Of a stretch of DNA of 64,000 nucleotides, positions 12,430 to 24,105 are shown piece by piece. The notes below the pieces were generated by a model, which saw nothing but the letters and a program-made list of their open reading frames with translations, searched no databases and was not told the origin of the DNA. A program made the position numbers and the translations under genes. The stretch covers positions 124,001 to 188,000 of the forward strand of contig MQVO02000024.1 in the NCBI GenBank assembly GCA_001986395.2, given 5' to 3'. Position 1 is the first letter of the stretch. Each line of letters opens with the position of its first letter. Source of the DNA: Irpex lacteus. Taxonomy: Eukaryota > Basidiomycota > Agaricomycetes > Polyporales > Irpicaceae.

Positions 12430-13197
12430 TCACCAATCCCACCTCGCTGCAACGCTCGCCGCAATATACCGTGATCTAGTGCTACCGGCCTCATTGCCAC
12501 GTTGGACAGGACGACCGAATACGGTGGCCGGTGGGCCTGTCATAGTCTCTTCGAGGGCGTACTCGCCTGTGTGCCTCTGGATGTCTCTGAAAATATGCAT
12601 CGCGTCAAATGAGTTCCAAATATAACACTCGTAACCGTTCATATCCGCGATCTCCTGCGATATTTCCAGGAGACACAGCTCCATGTCATCGTCACAAAAG
12701 TCGTACAGGCATGGCAAGGATGTGCTCGGGTTTGGGACACGATGCCAGTCCGGGTGGACCACAGCGTTCTGAAGATCCTCGACAATCTTCGCTGCAGCTC
12801 TCGCACATTCATCGGGGATGAGAAAGGTAGTAGATACCTCCCTGTCCACGTTTGGCAGTGCCTTCCGCAGCTCATCGAACGGGTCTCCTCCTGCGTCGAT
12901 TGCCTGGGTCAGTGTAACGGAGAAGTATCCCAAAATCGGGACGCCTGCGGTGCGTGCAATAATTTCCTTCGCGATGTTGCGCTTGTTGATTTCCGGGTCG
13001 TATTGCCAGTCGTAGAGGCTGGGGTTGAGTGCAAGGAAGTCCGGTGGAGTCGGCCAAGCATGCTTGTTGAGGCCATAGTCCAGCCCAAATGTTTCAAGGT
13101 CCTCCGCTGTGCGCTCGAGCTTGGATGGAAACATGAGCAAGAGCAAGGGAGTGGCAAGCCGGACATTACTCACTGGTATTACCCGAGGCCCAATCAT
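12430..13197 (-). CDS. unknown protein next to the terpene synthases
   Basis: I do not recognise the family. One long frame runs from an ATG at 13197 to the stop at 12430, about 255 residues, with no internal stop. The N-terminus has a hydrophobic stretch (RLATPLLLLMF). The body is soluble, with segments such as ETFGLDYGLNKHAWPTPPDF, DPFDELRKALPNVD and CLYDFCDDDMELCLLEISQE. A GTGAGT at the VIPVSN codons may be a real donor, in which case the N-terminus differs. It has the same orientation as the two terpene synthases, 380 bp downstream of the first, so a shared cluster is possible but unproven. A truncated or decayed member of a larger family is the main alternative. Confidence 0.5.
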   Translation of the reverse strand: MIGPRVIPVSNVRLATPLLLLMFPSKLERTAEDLETFGLDYGLNKHAWPTPPDFLALNPSLYDWQYDPEINKRNIAKEIIARTAGVPILGYFSVTLTQAIDAGGDPFDELRKALPNVDREVSTTFLIPDECARAAAKIVEDLQNAVVHPDWHRVPNPSTSLPCLYDFCDDDMELCLLEISQEIADMNGYECYIWNSFDAMHIFRDIQRHTGEYALEETMTGPPATVFGRPVQRGNEAGSTRSRYIAASVAARWDW

Positions 13198-13575
13198 ACT
13201 AATGTTGAGAATATAGTATTTCTGTGTCGACAACAGATACTTGGAGGATGGTGATAGTGTTATGAAGAGGGTGTAAGTCGTCAGTTACGTTCTTTATACC
13301 ATGGGGTCCTACTGATTCTGAAGTCCGCCGGTTATTACCCCTTCGGGCAGTTTCCCACGATCCGTGTAACGCCAGAACGGAGACAAACAATTTACGCTCA
13401 TCGGGTGCGACCTCGTTTGAAGGTAGATCGGAGCAGAATAGCAGTCGGAGGCTGGTTATCATGTCGACTAAACACCGCTATATTTATGCCAAAGCTACCT
13501 ATTCATGAGTTACATCCCATATTCGTAGTAACTACCACTGTCCAGGGTCTCCGCTCCCATATTTTCACGCTCAAG
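13198..13575. other. intergenic, no gene seen
   Basis: The stretch between two minus-strand genes holds the presumed promoter of the unknown gene and the 3' end of the first terpene synthase. Confidence 0.4.
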
Positions 13576-14602
13576 TCAGCACAGGACGTTAACGTCGCTC
13601 AGTATTTCTGTCAGCCTGTAACGCGGCGTCGCATAATGGAACGCAGCATATCCCGTCACAAAATTATCCCAAGTCTCCTTCTCTTCTTTCCCTCTTAGAA
13701 CGGACTGAGTTCGGTCCACCGCCTCTATCACCTCCCCAATGACATCCATGAGTACGTTGTTGACGTCCTTTTGCGTAACTGTAGCGCGATCGTGAATATA
13801 GTTGCCCCTCTCTCCAGCAACCTCCTCCTTGTAAAAGGAGAGGATATCACTGCAAACAAGACAGTCAGCATGCATCTGCCTATATTCTTGAACTGCGCGC
13901 GTACTTCACGAAGCATAGGTAGAGTGTGGCGTCTCTGAACCATATACAGTGAATAGTAGATCTCTGGGCGAGCGTGCTGAAAACTTACGGGATCACTTGA
14001 ATGTAAGTAGAGGTGTCTGGAAACGAGAACTTATCCCAGATGAAGAAGGCATACGCAGTGCCCAAGCCACTTCGGAACCGTTTGTTGTTGACATAAGGTA
14101 GCGCGTCCGGACGTAAGTCCATGTTTATGAACACCTTATCATGAAGCGTGGCGTCGACGAACTCCATGGTCGAGAGGGCAATGCACTTGCAAGCATAAGA
14201 TGGGAAGTAGTCAGACATATGGCGGAGGTTGTCGACCAGACAGTCCAGTAGGGGATCAGGCTGAGGAACCCCGCTGAGCAGTCGAGCGGTAAATCCGTCG
14301 AGGTCCTCATCGCTGACCTCAAACTCGTCGATCGCAATGGCAAGGGCTGTGAAGAGAGTGATATGGACCTGAACATCGAGCCGAGTATGGCTGTAAGTGA
14401 TAGTTCCGATGGCGAGAGACGCCTCAAGGTACGGCAGCCAGCGAGTGGGGACTAGGCCTTTTTTCGTCCACTCTGTGGTCAGTGTAAGAACAGCCGCCTC
14501 TACGTCGCTTCTCGAGGCTGGTTGTACGGCTTTCATGGGGATTTTGGCACGACGCAGGAATTCCGTGACGATAGTACGATAGGTATCAGTCTGTGTCTCC
14601 AT
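13576..14602 (-). CDS. TRI5-like (trichodiene synthase family) sesquiterpene synthase, copy 1
   Basis: This is a class I terpene synthase that would ionise and cyclise a prenyl diphosphate, probably farnesyl diphosphate; the product cannot be predicted. Exons 14602-13989, 13934-13905 and 13849-13576 sum to 918 nt, or 305 residues. The middle exon is only 30 nt. The Mg-binding NSE motif, NDILSFYKEE, is complete, but its Asn codon is split across the last splice junction. The C-terminus reads GYAAFHYATPRYRLTEI, matching the family's HxxxxRYRLSEI end. The first metal motif is unusual: the region reads AIAIDEFEVSDED, so the pattern is DExE rather than DDxxD/E. It is shorter than Fusarium TRI5. 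It is one half of a tandem duplication. The enzyme is not evidence that this fungus makes trichothecenes. Confidence 0.85.
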
Positions 14603-16425
14603 CAACGACCGAATCGGACAACGAGTACAAGTGTAGTGAGTGCACGAACTTTAGCTTTGTCTGTGTCTGTGAAACCATCCGATCTCGTGCAGACTAGCGT
14701 GCCCTGAAGGGTAGTTGTCCTTAGTAGAGGCTAGTGAGCATACTAGTTTCCCACCACTGCAATGGCGCCAACTGAGAGAAAGACGTACATTGTGTTCGCG
14801 AAAAACTGCGAGTGGTTGGAAGGGACACAGTTCAGCTCAAAGATGGAGAACTGATAGATGGTCTCACCTGCTTTTATGGGATCAGCATTCCCATCTTTTT
14901 CGACCAAAATCTCTCACTGTCAGTTTGCTGCGTGAACTGAATCAGAGGCATACATTGAATGACAGCGTAATGTCGTACAGATAACGTCCAAATGTAGGTT
15001 GGAAGCGCAGCACGAAATCATGTCGATATAATAATTCTGTCATACTGTGACTGACAGTGAGGCTTGTAGCCCTGAACGGGCACGTATTGCATGGCGCTAG
15101 GGGTATGAGATACTTGGAAGTTAGAAGCATATCGCATGCTCTTGCGAGAGTCGGGCTTACTGGAGTTTCTCTGTAGATATCAACTGACACCGTGTAACAA
15201 AATAGCTTATCTAGAATCGAATGATTACTACAGGGGGAGAAGATCAATATCGAAATAGGTGGCGTGCAGTACTCATCCAGACTCACGCACAGACTTATCG
15301 GAACCCGGTTCCACCCAAGAAATAAGTGAACTGTTTTTGGGAAGCTCACGGGGAAGCTTCGATTCAAGTTTACTTGTGCACTGGACGTCCCTGGGGCAGC
15401 GAGCTGCGCGGTTTATTGTTCAAAGGCTCTGCGATGTGGTCCCTACAGATACTTACCTTAGACTCTGAGCCAACATCTGCCTTTCAGGGAGATCTATTGG
15501 GCCGTGAAAGATTGTGCCGTAGCTACCCCCACACTGATTGTGGGTGCGTGAGAATAGCACGTAACAGATGAACAAGATATCTGCACCTTGGACACGAATG
15601 TCGACACGGTTTTATATGGATACGCCACCGTAAGTACACGGGTGGCACTGGCACTGGCACTCGAGTTGGCATTTGCGCTCATGCGTTGGGATACATGTGG
15701 ATTCTGTCGAAGGTTACTAGATCAGTCTATCGAGTACTACTATCAGCATGTAATATTTATGACCACAGTGACATATTTACTCACGAGATGTCTATGCAGA
15801 CAAGGGTCACCATCTCTAACACTGGTAAGAGAGGTGAGATTACTGAGTAGAGTAGACCAAGTTTTGTTTTAATAGAGTTCAGCGAAGGTTAAAAGTGCTG
15901 GCCTGGATATAGTTTGTTGGTTACGTGATGCGGTTCTGGACCGCGTTACGTCGGACTCCCAATCTGATATTGTGTCGTGTATTCTCAATGATAGTAGGCC
16001 ATTTGCAGCACTGCCTAAGTGCACATCTAAACCTAGTCGTCAGTGTCCATGAATTCTGTATCGATGCTTGCTTCTTTGGTTCGAGTGATGGGTGCATGTT
16101 AGCAATAATATTCTACGCGCCGAAGGCAGATTTTAAATACGCTAAGGTGTGGGAAAAATGCAACCAGATATAGGCTTGTATTAAACCAGTCTCTCCGAGT
16201 CGTGGCTCCGCCACAAAGCATAGAGCTCGTCACTATGTAGATTTGGAACGATAGCGACTAGCTACTTGGTACGATTTAATCTGAGCTACCCTTCCATGAG
16301 ATTCATTCCCATGTATATGGTGAAGTCGGTCGAAGAAAGCTATCTTGTCTTGTGGCAGACCAGTCTACTAGCATCCGGGTTAAGTACTATGTACTATGTA
16401 CAACCTGACATCCTCAGAGCTCAAA
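14603..16425. other. spacer of duplication unit 1, between the two terpene synthases
   Basis: No intact gene. Most of this stretch can be matched, with many changes, to 17458-19000: for example the ACATCTG block near 15473 and 18405, and the CATTTGC...CCTAAG block near 16000 and 18905. The minus-strand frame at 14942-15367 and the one at 15494-15682 have no recognisable domain and are not kept open in the second unit. Confidence 0.6.
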
Positions 16426-17457
16426 TTAGCACAGAACTGCATCATCGCTCAGTATCTCTGCCAACCTGTAACGAGACGTGGCATAATGAAATGCAGCGTA
16501 TCCCATCACAAAATTGTCCCAAGCCTCCTTCTCTTTGTCTCCATTTAAGACGGACCGGACCCGCTCCACCGCCTCGACCACCTCCCTAATGACCTCCTTG
16601 AGGACGTCGTTAACATCTTTCTGCGTAACTGTAGCCCGGCTGTGAAGGTAGTTGCCTCTCTCCCCGGATACTTCCTCCTTGTAGAAGGAGAGGATATCAC
16701 TGCAAACAAAGGAATTAGTGTGCATATCACTATATCATGGGGAATTCGTGCGTACTTCACGAAGCATAGGCAGAGCTCGGCATCTCTAAAATATAAGTGG
16801 AATGTAAGCAGTAGATGGCTGGGTGAGAGCGATTGGAACTTACGGAATCACTTGGACATAAGTAGAGATGTCGGGGAATGAGAACTTATCCCAGATGAAT
16901 AGCCCATATGCAACTCCCAAGCCACTTCGGAACCGTTTATTGTTGACATAAGGTAGCGCGTCCGGACGTAAGTCCATGTTTATGAATGCCTTATCATGGA
17001 GCGTGGCGTCGATAAAATCCATGGTCGAGAGGGTAATGCACTTGTAAGCATAAGATGGGAAGTAGTCAGGCATATGACGGAGGTTATCGACCAGACAGTC
17101 CAGTAGGGGGTCAGGCTGAGTGGCTCCGCTGAGCAGTCGAGCGGTAAATCCATCGAGGTCCTCATCGCTGACCTCAAACTCGTCGATAGCAATGGTCAGA
17201 GCTGTAAAGAGAGTGATATGGACCTGAACATCGAGCCGGGTATGACTGTAAGTGATGGTTGCGATGTCGAGAGATGCCTCGAGGTATGGCCTCCAACGGG
17301 TAGGCGCAAGGCCCTTGTTGTCCCATTCTTTGGTTAGGTCAAGAACACGGGCCTCTACATCGGCTCTCGTAGGGGGCTGCAAGGCCTTCGTGGGTATTTT
17401 AGTATTCCGCAAAAAATCCGCTATGATGGCACGATAGGTGCTAGTCTGAGCACTCTT
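16426..17457 (-). pseudogene. TRI5-like sesquiterpene synthase, copy 2, start codon lost
   Basis: This is a close paralogue of copy 1 with the same three-exon plan, including the 30-nt middle exon. The body is open to the stop at 16426. The NSE motif (NDILSFYKEE across the splice junction), the IDEFEVSDED region and the C-terminal YATSRYRLAEI are all kept. The codon matching copy 1's ATG is AAG (17457-17455), and a TAA stop lies in frame just upstream at 17463-17461. The next in-frame Met is deep inside the domain (RHMPDYFP). So no normal start exists, unless an upstream exon is spliced in or a non-ATG codon such as the TTG at 17412 is used. I call it a pseudogene by start loss, recent because the rest is intact. 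Confidence 0.7.
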
Positions 17458-19105
17458 TAGTTATAGACAACGGATCCGAGCGTAGTGACCGCACATACGT
17501 CGTTCTTTGCAGATGTACTTGGTTTGGTGATGGCTGGTGAGCTCTGGAGAGTGATTAAATTCCCTGTCCTGAGTAGACTAGATTGAGTACGATGATTTAA
17601 AGTGTCGGCGAGAATGTGGACATACATTGTGATAAGGAGGACTCGTTGGAGAAGGAGTGTTTCTGAGGTACTTCAGCTTGATGCTGGGAGCTGGGAGACG
17701 AGTCTTTCGGCTTTTATAAAAGCAGGAGTCATATTCACGGACGCTAGAAATGACTTCGGAAAGCTGGCAATGCGAATTACAGATTAAGGCATTCAATGGA
17801 CGAAGACGTGAAGTCCGAATTGTGCGGATAGCGTTCAAGTGTGGGTTTGCAGAGCATCATAATGTCGAAAGTAATGAGAACCATTGCGACGTCATGCTAC
17901 AGATATGCAAATACTGTCAGTCATTGGTTGGCAGTGAAGCTTCAAGCTTGAAGCCTGAACTGAACAGTGTTATCGCACCGTCTAGCGCTATGCCTCGGAA
18001 GTTACAAGGTGGCGCGCGTCACCTACCGTCAGAGATTTACAGAAATGTTCATACGAACATGTTTTGATGCGGTGTGGCGAAGATAGCTCAAAGAGACGGC
18101 GAACGGACTTTCAATCGCTGTGAAGTTTTAAGCACCCTGTGCGACAGAATGATATGCGAGAATTCCTGCCAAAGCGACAGACAATTAAGATCAGGATAGG
18201 TCGCGCTGAGTACTTATTCAGACTTACGCGCAGATGCTCGGAGACCGGTTTCACCGAAGACAACTTTTTTCTGAGAAGTTCGAGGAAGAGCTTCCTATAT
18301 ACCAGGCGTCATTAATTATTCGAGACACCGCGTCCGGCGCTCGTATGTTTTATCTTCGAAGGGCCCTGAGATGTTAGTTATACACGTACCTCAGGTCCAG
18401 AGTCCAACATCTGGTTGTCAGGAAGATCCTTTCGTCCGTGAAGGGTTGTACCGCACTTGTCTTGCACCGATAGTGGGTACGTGAGAAAAGCACGTAATCC
18501 ATGAATAAAGTATCTGAGCCTTAGCACGGACGCGGAGATGGCTTTGTATGCATGCGTCAGCGCAAGTACACACGAAGTCGGGGGTTTACGTCCATGCGTC
18601 TGAAGCAATATCATGATGTAGATCCTCCTGAAGGCTAGATCGAACTATATCTTTTCGGTTCAGCATCTGCTATAACCACAGTAAGATACTCACTGTTTAC
18701 TCACAAGATGCCTACGTCCACGAGAGTTACTATATCAAGCTGCTGGTAGGGGATGGGGAAACTTAGTAGATCAAAGTAGGCCAACTGCCGTCTCAAGAAG
18801 ACTCCAACGAAGATTAATAAAGCAAGAGCATTGGCCTAGCTATCGCGAGGCGGTTCTGTACCTTTTTACGTTGCACCTGACATTACATTCGATGCCAGTA
18901 AGTCATTTGCCACATTACCTAAGTCTTTCAGGAGCCAGTCTGAGCCTACTTGTAAGTGTTTGACCTGGATTCTGGATTTGCGTACCTTCTTTCGTGGGCA
19001 GGGTGCACTCGTCGTCGACGTCAGCAATCAAGCTTGCGACGCAACAGAGTTAGCAGAGTCTCGTTAACGTACGATCATATTGTATGTTAAATTCTATTAG
19101 TCGTA
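17458..19105. other. duplication unit 2 upstream part, no intact gene
   Basis: This is the diverged counterpart of 14603-16150. A palindromic TATA-like CTTTTATAAAAG lies at about 17713-17724, some 260 bp upstream of the lost start of terpene synthase copy 2. The short frames seen are broken. Confidence 0.55.
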
Positions 19106-19185
19106 GCCCGTTTAGCTCAGTGGTAGAGCGCGCCACTCGTAATCGCGCAATGGTGAGGTCGGTTGTTCAATCCAGCCAATGGGCA
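19106..19185 (+). tRNA. tRNA-Thr (anticodon CGT) with an 8-nt intron
   Basis: The acceptor stem GCCCGTT pairs with AATGGGC (one G-U). The D arm is GCTC...GAGC, the anticodon stem CGCCA pairs with TGGTG, and the T arm GGTTG-TTCAATC-CAGCC is standard. The anticodon loop reads CT-CGT-A, then an 8-nt intron ATCGCGCA, then A, so the intron sits one base 3' of the anticodon, the canonical nuclear position. CCA is not encoded, as expected for a eukaryote. Confidence 0.93.
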
Positions 19186-19355
19186 TCTTTTTGCTTACCA
19201 CGGCCGGATCGGCCGCTGTGTAACCTCCGAGGCGCATCATGGCATTCAGTGAATGCCGCTGCCGCGAGCGTACGACTTATTCTTTCCCGCCTCCACCCAC
19301 GCTCTGCTCTCCTTACTTTTCGACGACGAGCTGTACTTTCATGCTATAGCAGGCT

Positions 19356-22300
19356 ATGCTGTCGTTGGCAAGATGCTCGCGCGTGAGACCCATGCAGGTC
19401 TTACCTTTGGGCTCGCGGTGCCTCAGTGTGCAGGCTACACTCCGAGGGAACGCGGTTGGGCTTCACGCACGCCCACAGATTCTTTGGTCCACAAGGCTCC
19501 TGAATATTTCAAGAAGAGAACTATCTACTCGTAAAGACGACCAGGATGAGAAAGACCGGACTATAACAACACCTCCGAAGCCACAAGCGACACCGAAACG
19601 ATCCATATTCTCCCGTTTGCTACCGTCCGCGGGTGGGGATGCAACGAAGAGCGCATCGTCTTTCCGCTCAATAGTCGCACTTGCGAAACCGGAGAGAAAG
19701 CCGCTTGGGATAGCCATTGGACTTCTACTGGTCTCGTCATCTGTATCTATGACCATACCGCTTACGGTCGGCAAGCTCATAGACTATTTCACTACTCCAG
19801 CACCAGTACGTGAATGAAGGAATTATTTCTACTCTACATATTCTAACTTGTTGGCTCTCGTGTAGCAAATCCCTCTGGGCCTGTCAATAGGTCAAGCCTC
19901 CGCCCTTCTCCTGGCCATGTTCACCGTGGGAGCCTGCGCGAATGCGGGGAGGGCAATACTCATGCGTACATCAGGTGCGTCATGCACCATTGGAACGTGA
20001 ACTTGTATTCATATAAACGAGACCAGGTCAACGGATTGTCGCTCGTCTGCGGGAGCGGACATACGGTGCTGCGATTCGTCAAGAGGTCGAGTTTGTGGAG
20101 CGCGGAGAAGGAGATGTGATTAGTAGGCTGAGTGTCGATTCTAGCATAGTTGGCGAGAGGTACGTTTGGAATATGCATATGAACCCCTTACAGTTCATTC
20201 ATGCTTCTGATATCACTGTCAGTGTTACACAAAACCTCTCTGACGGGTTGCGTTCTATAATCATGGCTTCCGTTGGACGTACGTCGCTCCTTTGATTTCT
20301 GTATACCATTCTAACGCGATTCTACTTAGTTGGCGCAATGTTTTACATTTCCCCTCAGCTCACCGTGCTTATGCTGGCTGTGGTGCCGCCAGTTTCCCTG
20401 GGTGCTGTTCGTAGACCGTAATTATACAGTCTCGTAGGATGGTATCTGATACTCGAACGCTAGGTCTTCTATGGACGGTACTTGAAGCGTCTCTCCAACA
20501 AGACCCAGGAAGCTCTCGGTGATATGACCAAAGCGAGTACCATCCCCTAACTCGCATGGCGAACATGTTAAACTCAACGTCCCTCTAGGTCGCACAAGAA
20601 TCATTGTCTGCACTCCGCACCGTCCAAGCGTACAACGCGCTACCTTACGAACAGGCGAAGTTTAACGAGAGAACACAGCGCGTCTTCGATCTTGCGAAGA
20701 AAGAAGCTGTCGCAAGCGGTATCTTCTTCGGTAGCACTGGATGGAGCGGCAACGTGACATTGTTGGCTCTTCTTGGCTACGGTCAGTGCTTTACCATCGC
20801 TCAGTCATCACCGCAGGTCTGACGATTTGGGGTGTTTTGAGTTTAGGAGGTACACTAGTTAGCTCAGGCGCGATCTCCGTGGGAGACCTCACTAGCCTTC
20901 TGTTGTACACAGTCTACGTCGGAGGTGGCTTGCAGACCTTAACGTAAGCATTGTATGTTGGCTTCCACAACTAATCAAAACACTCATGTATAGTTCCTAC
21001 CCACAGTGGTTTCTTTGTGCGTTGTTTTCACTTTAATAACCTCGCGAGCATCACCTCACCCCTACATATAGTCATCTATAATGCGTGGCATCGGCGCAGG
21101 TGTCCGCATTTTCGATCTCTTGGAACGGCAACCAGTTATCGATCCTAGTGCTGGAGTTCCTATAGATCCAGCTCGTCGTGGCCCGATTCGGTTCGAGAAC
21201 GTGACGTTCCAGTACCCCAGCAGGAAGGAGGTCACTGTTCTCAAAGATCTTAACTTGGAGATCCAGCCTGGCGAGAGCGTAGCTCTTGTGTATGTATTAT
21301 TGTGCTTGAATGCTCTTGGGGTCGTATACTAATAGTTGCCTACAGTGGAGGAAGCGGCAGTGGGAAGTCATCCGTGAACTCGCTCTTATTGAGGTACTAC
21401 GACCCCGTGAAGGGAAAGGTTACGTATGACGGCCAAGGTATCCTTCCGTCAAGTTTTTGAATCGACTATTATGCTCACTACATTACACAGATATCCGGGA
21501 ATTCAACCCTGCCTCATGGAGAAGTATCATAGGTGTCGTGCCTCAGGTAAGCATAGCGTATAGGCCGATTACAAAGTATCTATGCTGACTTTGGCTCATA
21601 GGATCCGGTTCTGTTCACGGGCACAATCGCGTCCAATATTGCGTACGGAAATGAGACCGCCACTCGGGAAGATATTGAGCATGCAGCTCGCCAGGCAAAT
21701 TGCGAGTTCATTTGGGGTATGCCCAAGGGCTTTGACACCGAGAGTCAGTTGCTTTCGTGATATCTCCACATAGATCAGTACCTCTCTAACCTTGTTATCA
21801 TAGTCAGTCGTATGAGCCTAAGCGGAGGGCAGCGACAACGACTAGCGATCGCCCGAGCACTCCTCAAACGACCTGCGATTCTTGCTTTAGACGAGGCAAC
21901 TAGTGCGTTAGACGCTACTTCCGAGCATCGAGTACGTCCAGCACTGGCTGGTTTGATTGGCGGCTTATACATTTTCGGCATAGGTCAATGATGCTATCGA
22001 GAAGATCCTCCAGTCAAGGCAAACGACGTGCTTGATCGTCGCTCATCGTCTCTCGACTATCGCCAGGGCTGAAAGGATCATTGTGTTAGAGGGTGTGTTT
22101 GCCCATCTCCCAAGGAGTACGACGATACTGAATTTACTGTAAACTAGACGGCCATATCACAGAATCCGGGACCTACAGACAACTGGTAAGCTAGATGTAG
22201 CCTTGACTGCGACGTTCTGTTTATCAATCATTTTGTGTCGTAGATTCGCCAGGAAGGCTCGAGATTCCGTGCATTGATGGCAGCGCAGCTCAACGCTGCC

Positions 22301-22417
22301 AACACTGACATTCCTATCTTCATCGAGAAGGACGCCGAGCCAACCGCCACTGAAGACAAGACAATGGAACCCACCCCGGAGACTGAGACGCAAAAATCTG
22401 CAGAGGCTGTATTGTGA
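19356..22417 (+). CDS. MDL1: mitochondrial ABC half transporter, MDL1/ABCB10 type
   Basis: This is an exporter-type half transporter of the inner mitochondrial membrane, in yeast linked to export of peptides from matrix proteolysis. Many exons are joined by introns of about 50-60 nt. The N-terminus ([20 protein letters not shown]) is a good mitochondrial presequence. The membrane domain includes [45 protein letters not shown] [17 protein letters not shown], and [17 protein letters not shown]. The ATPase domain is complete: Walker [11 protein letters not shown]-loop [20 protein letters not shown], signature [16 protein letters not shown], Walker [13 protein letters not shown] and the switch His in [10 protein letters not shown]. 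The acidic tail ends in KSAEAVL. One intron begins GTTCGT rather than GTRNGT (before VFYGRYL). The first tRNA-Thr lies 170 bp upstream. Confidence 0.93.
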
Positions 22418-22819
22418 CCGCTCGGTGATAATTGAACAGTGACATTTAATCCCGCATACCATATGATATTGTATCGATACGTGTAATTATGCGAGTTGGT
22501 TTAGAACATATAGAAGATCCCATTTTATCGAGAATCTTGGAGTACACACCATTTGAATTTTGGACCTGGAGAGCAGTAACAAATGGGCGTTTCGAGATGT
22601 CTTCTTCGGGATCTGCGAAACGGCAAGCGAACACGTTGTCCACGCGTGGTGTTGATTATCGTAGAGTCGGTCAAGACAACGCAATCCGGATGGTACATAA
22701 ACACCTTGTTCTTCACGTTGTATGCACATCCTTGTTCTACGTGCCCTTACATCCCTCACGCTCCTTTTCCCATTCAGCACTAACGTGAACAGAACTCAAC
22801 AAATATACACCAGACCACG
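22418..22819. other. intergenic, no gene seen
   Basis: A stretch of about 400 bp between two plus-strand genes, holding one 3' end and one promoter. No other signal seen. Confidence 0.4.
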
Positions 22820-24105
22820 ATGATGTCGCGGACTCAAAGTCAACAACCGTCTGAGCCTGCGCTGTCACCAATCACACCCTCTAGATATGGCTCAGCTCCG
22901 GCAAGCGTGTTCAGCTCGCTGTCCACGAACCCAGAGTTGAATACGGTGAATGAAACGATAGCTTTGATGAAGGCATCCCTTGGAAATCTTGGGGTTGGTA
23001 TTATCTTTAAATTGGGCTCATGAAGAATGTGAATGCCTTCGCTGACGTCTTTGCGTTTTGTAGCAAGTCTTCGATACGATAGGTCAACAGACGACTCAGA
23101 TGATTCAAATTGGCGGCGAACTGGAAACGACGCAACATCTGAATAAGTGAGCCCAGGCTGCTGATTACCTGGACTATTCGAGGATCTTGCGAGGATTGCT
23201 AAACTACCGTTTGTCGTGTGCAGGGTACGCAAAGAAATGGAGGAGTCGGACCGAAAACAAGAGACACAAATCGAAGAAATTAAAGGTAGAGTCGCTGAAT
23301 TGGCTCCCAACTTGAAGAGATTCATGATGATAATTCCAGTTCTGCTTGAGAATGCGCTACAACATGAGATCATCGAACACCTGCGAGGGCTGAGTGAATA
23401 ACGCTATAACATACTCTTCTTATCTACGAACTCACAGTTTGTATCATAGTTGAGGCTGGAGTGATGGAACAAATTGACGAGATCGTGAAGGAACAAGTGG
23501 CAGCAGAAATGCCTCGTCTAATTCCTCAGTCTCTTCAAGATGAAGTCGCGCACCATCGGAGACAGCTAGAAGATGTGCAGAGAGCTTTACACAATTCGTC
23601 AGTAACTTAAACGACTTTGTATACCATGCATTTACAGCCCAGACTTACTGTATAGGGAGAGCCGGCGAGCGAACGCTCTACTTCGAACGACGAAGCTAAC
23701 GGAGCCCCTACACACGATATACAAAACGGATGGTACCATCAGCGATTTGTTCCCAAAAACGCTGCAAGCCTTGTTCGCGATGAATCGTTAGTGTCTTCTT
23801 ACGCAACTCATATAGTCACTGACCATTTCACTGCCAGCCGAGAGTGCTCAGCAGCTTCTTGAAGAATATGGAATGACCGATGTCTCTGAGTCTCGCGAAA
23901 GGAACTTGAACCGTTTCATGCAGTTCTGTGGGGTATCGTATCAATTGGTAAGCTGGCCAATTACTATGTATTCTCTAAATGTAGTAGTTGCTCACGTCCT
24001 GTTTAGAAAGTACTCAGCGCGAGCCCTACAGTGCCGGGGTCAGGAAAGGTCGCACCGAGGAACTTGTCAGGCGGTGCAAGGCCACCCATAAATCCTTTTT
24101 GTTAA
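22820..24105 (+). CDS. unknown multi-exon protein with coiled-coil
   Basis: I do not recognise the family. The frame can be followed through about seven short exons starting with ATG ATG at 22820 and ending at TAA 24103-24105. Parts in order: a Ser/Pro-rich N-terminus (RTQSQQPSEPALSPITPSRYG), NPELNTVNETIALMKASL, a helical part (QVFDTIGQQTTQMIQIGGEL), a Lys/Glu coiled coil (KVRKEMEESDRKQETQIEE), a second helix (EEQIDEIVKEQ-like), then LEDVQRALHNSESRRANALL and SDLFPKTLQALFAMN. The end is Pro/Gly-rich and stops at ...RPPINPFC. No signal peptide, membrane segment or catalytic motif is seen. The regular introns and clean frame make it a real gene, probably a structural or scaffold protein, but function is open. 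Confidence 0.65.

Noticed and set aside
13576..14602. Reading the terpene synthase as evidence of a trichothecene cluster
   Set aside because: None of the other genes of that pathway is seen in the window, and TRI5-like enzymes in basidiomycetes make various sesquiterpenes.
14942..15367. Minus-strand frame of 141 residues between the terpene synthases
   Set aside because: The matching region in the second duplication unit is not open, and no domain is seen.
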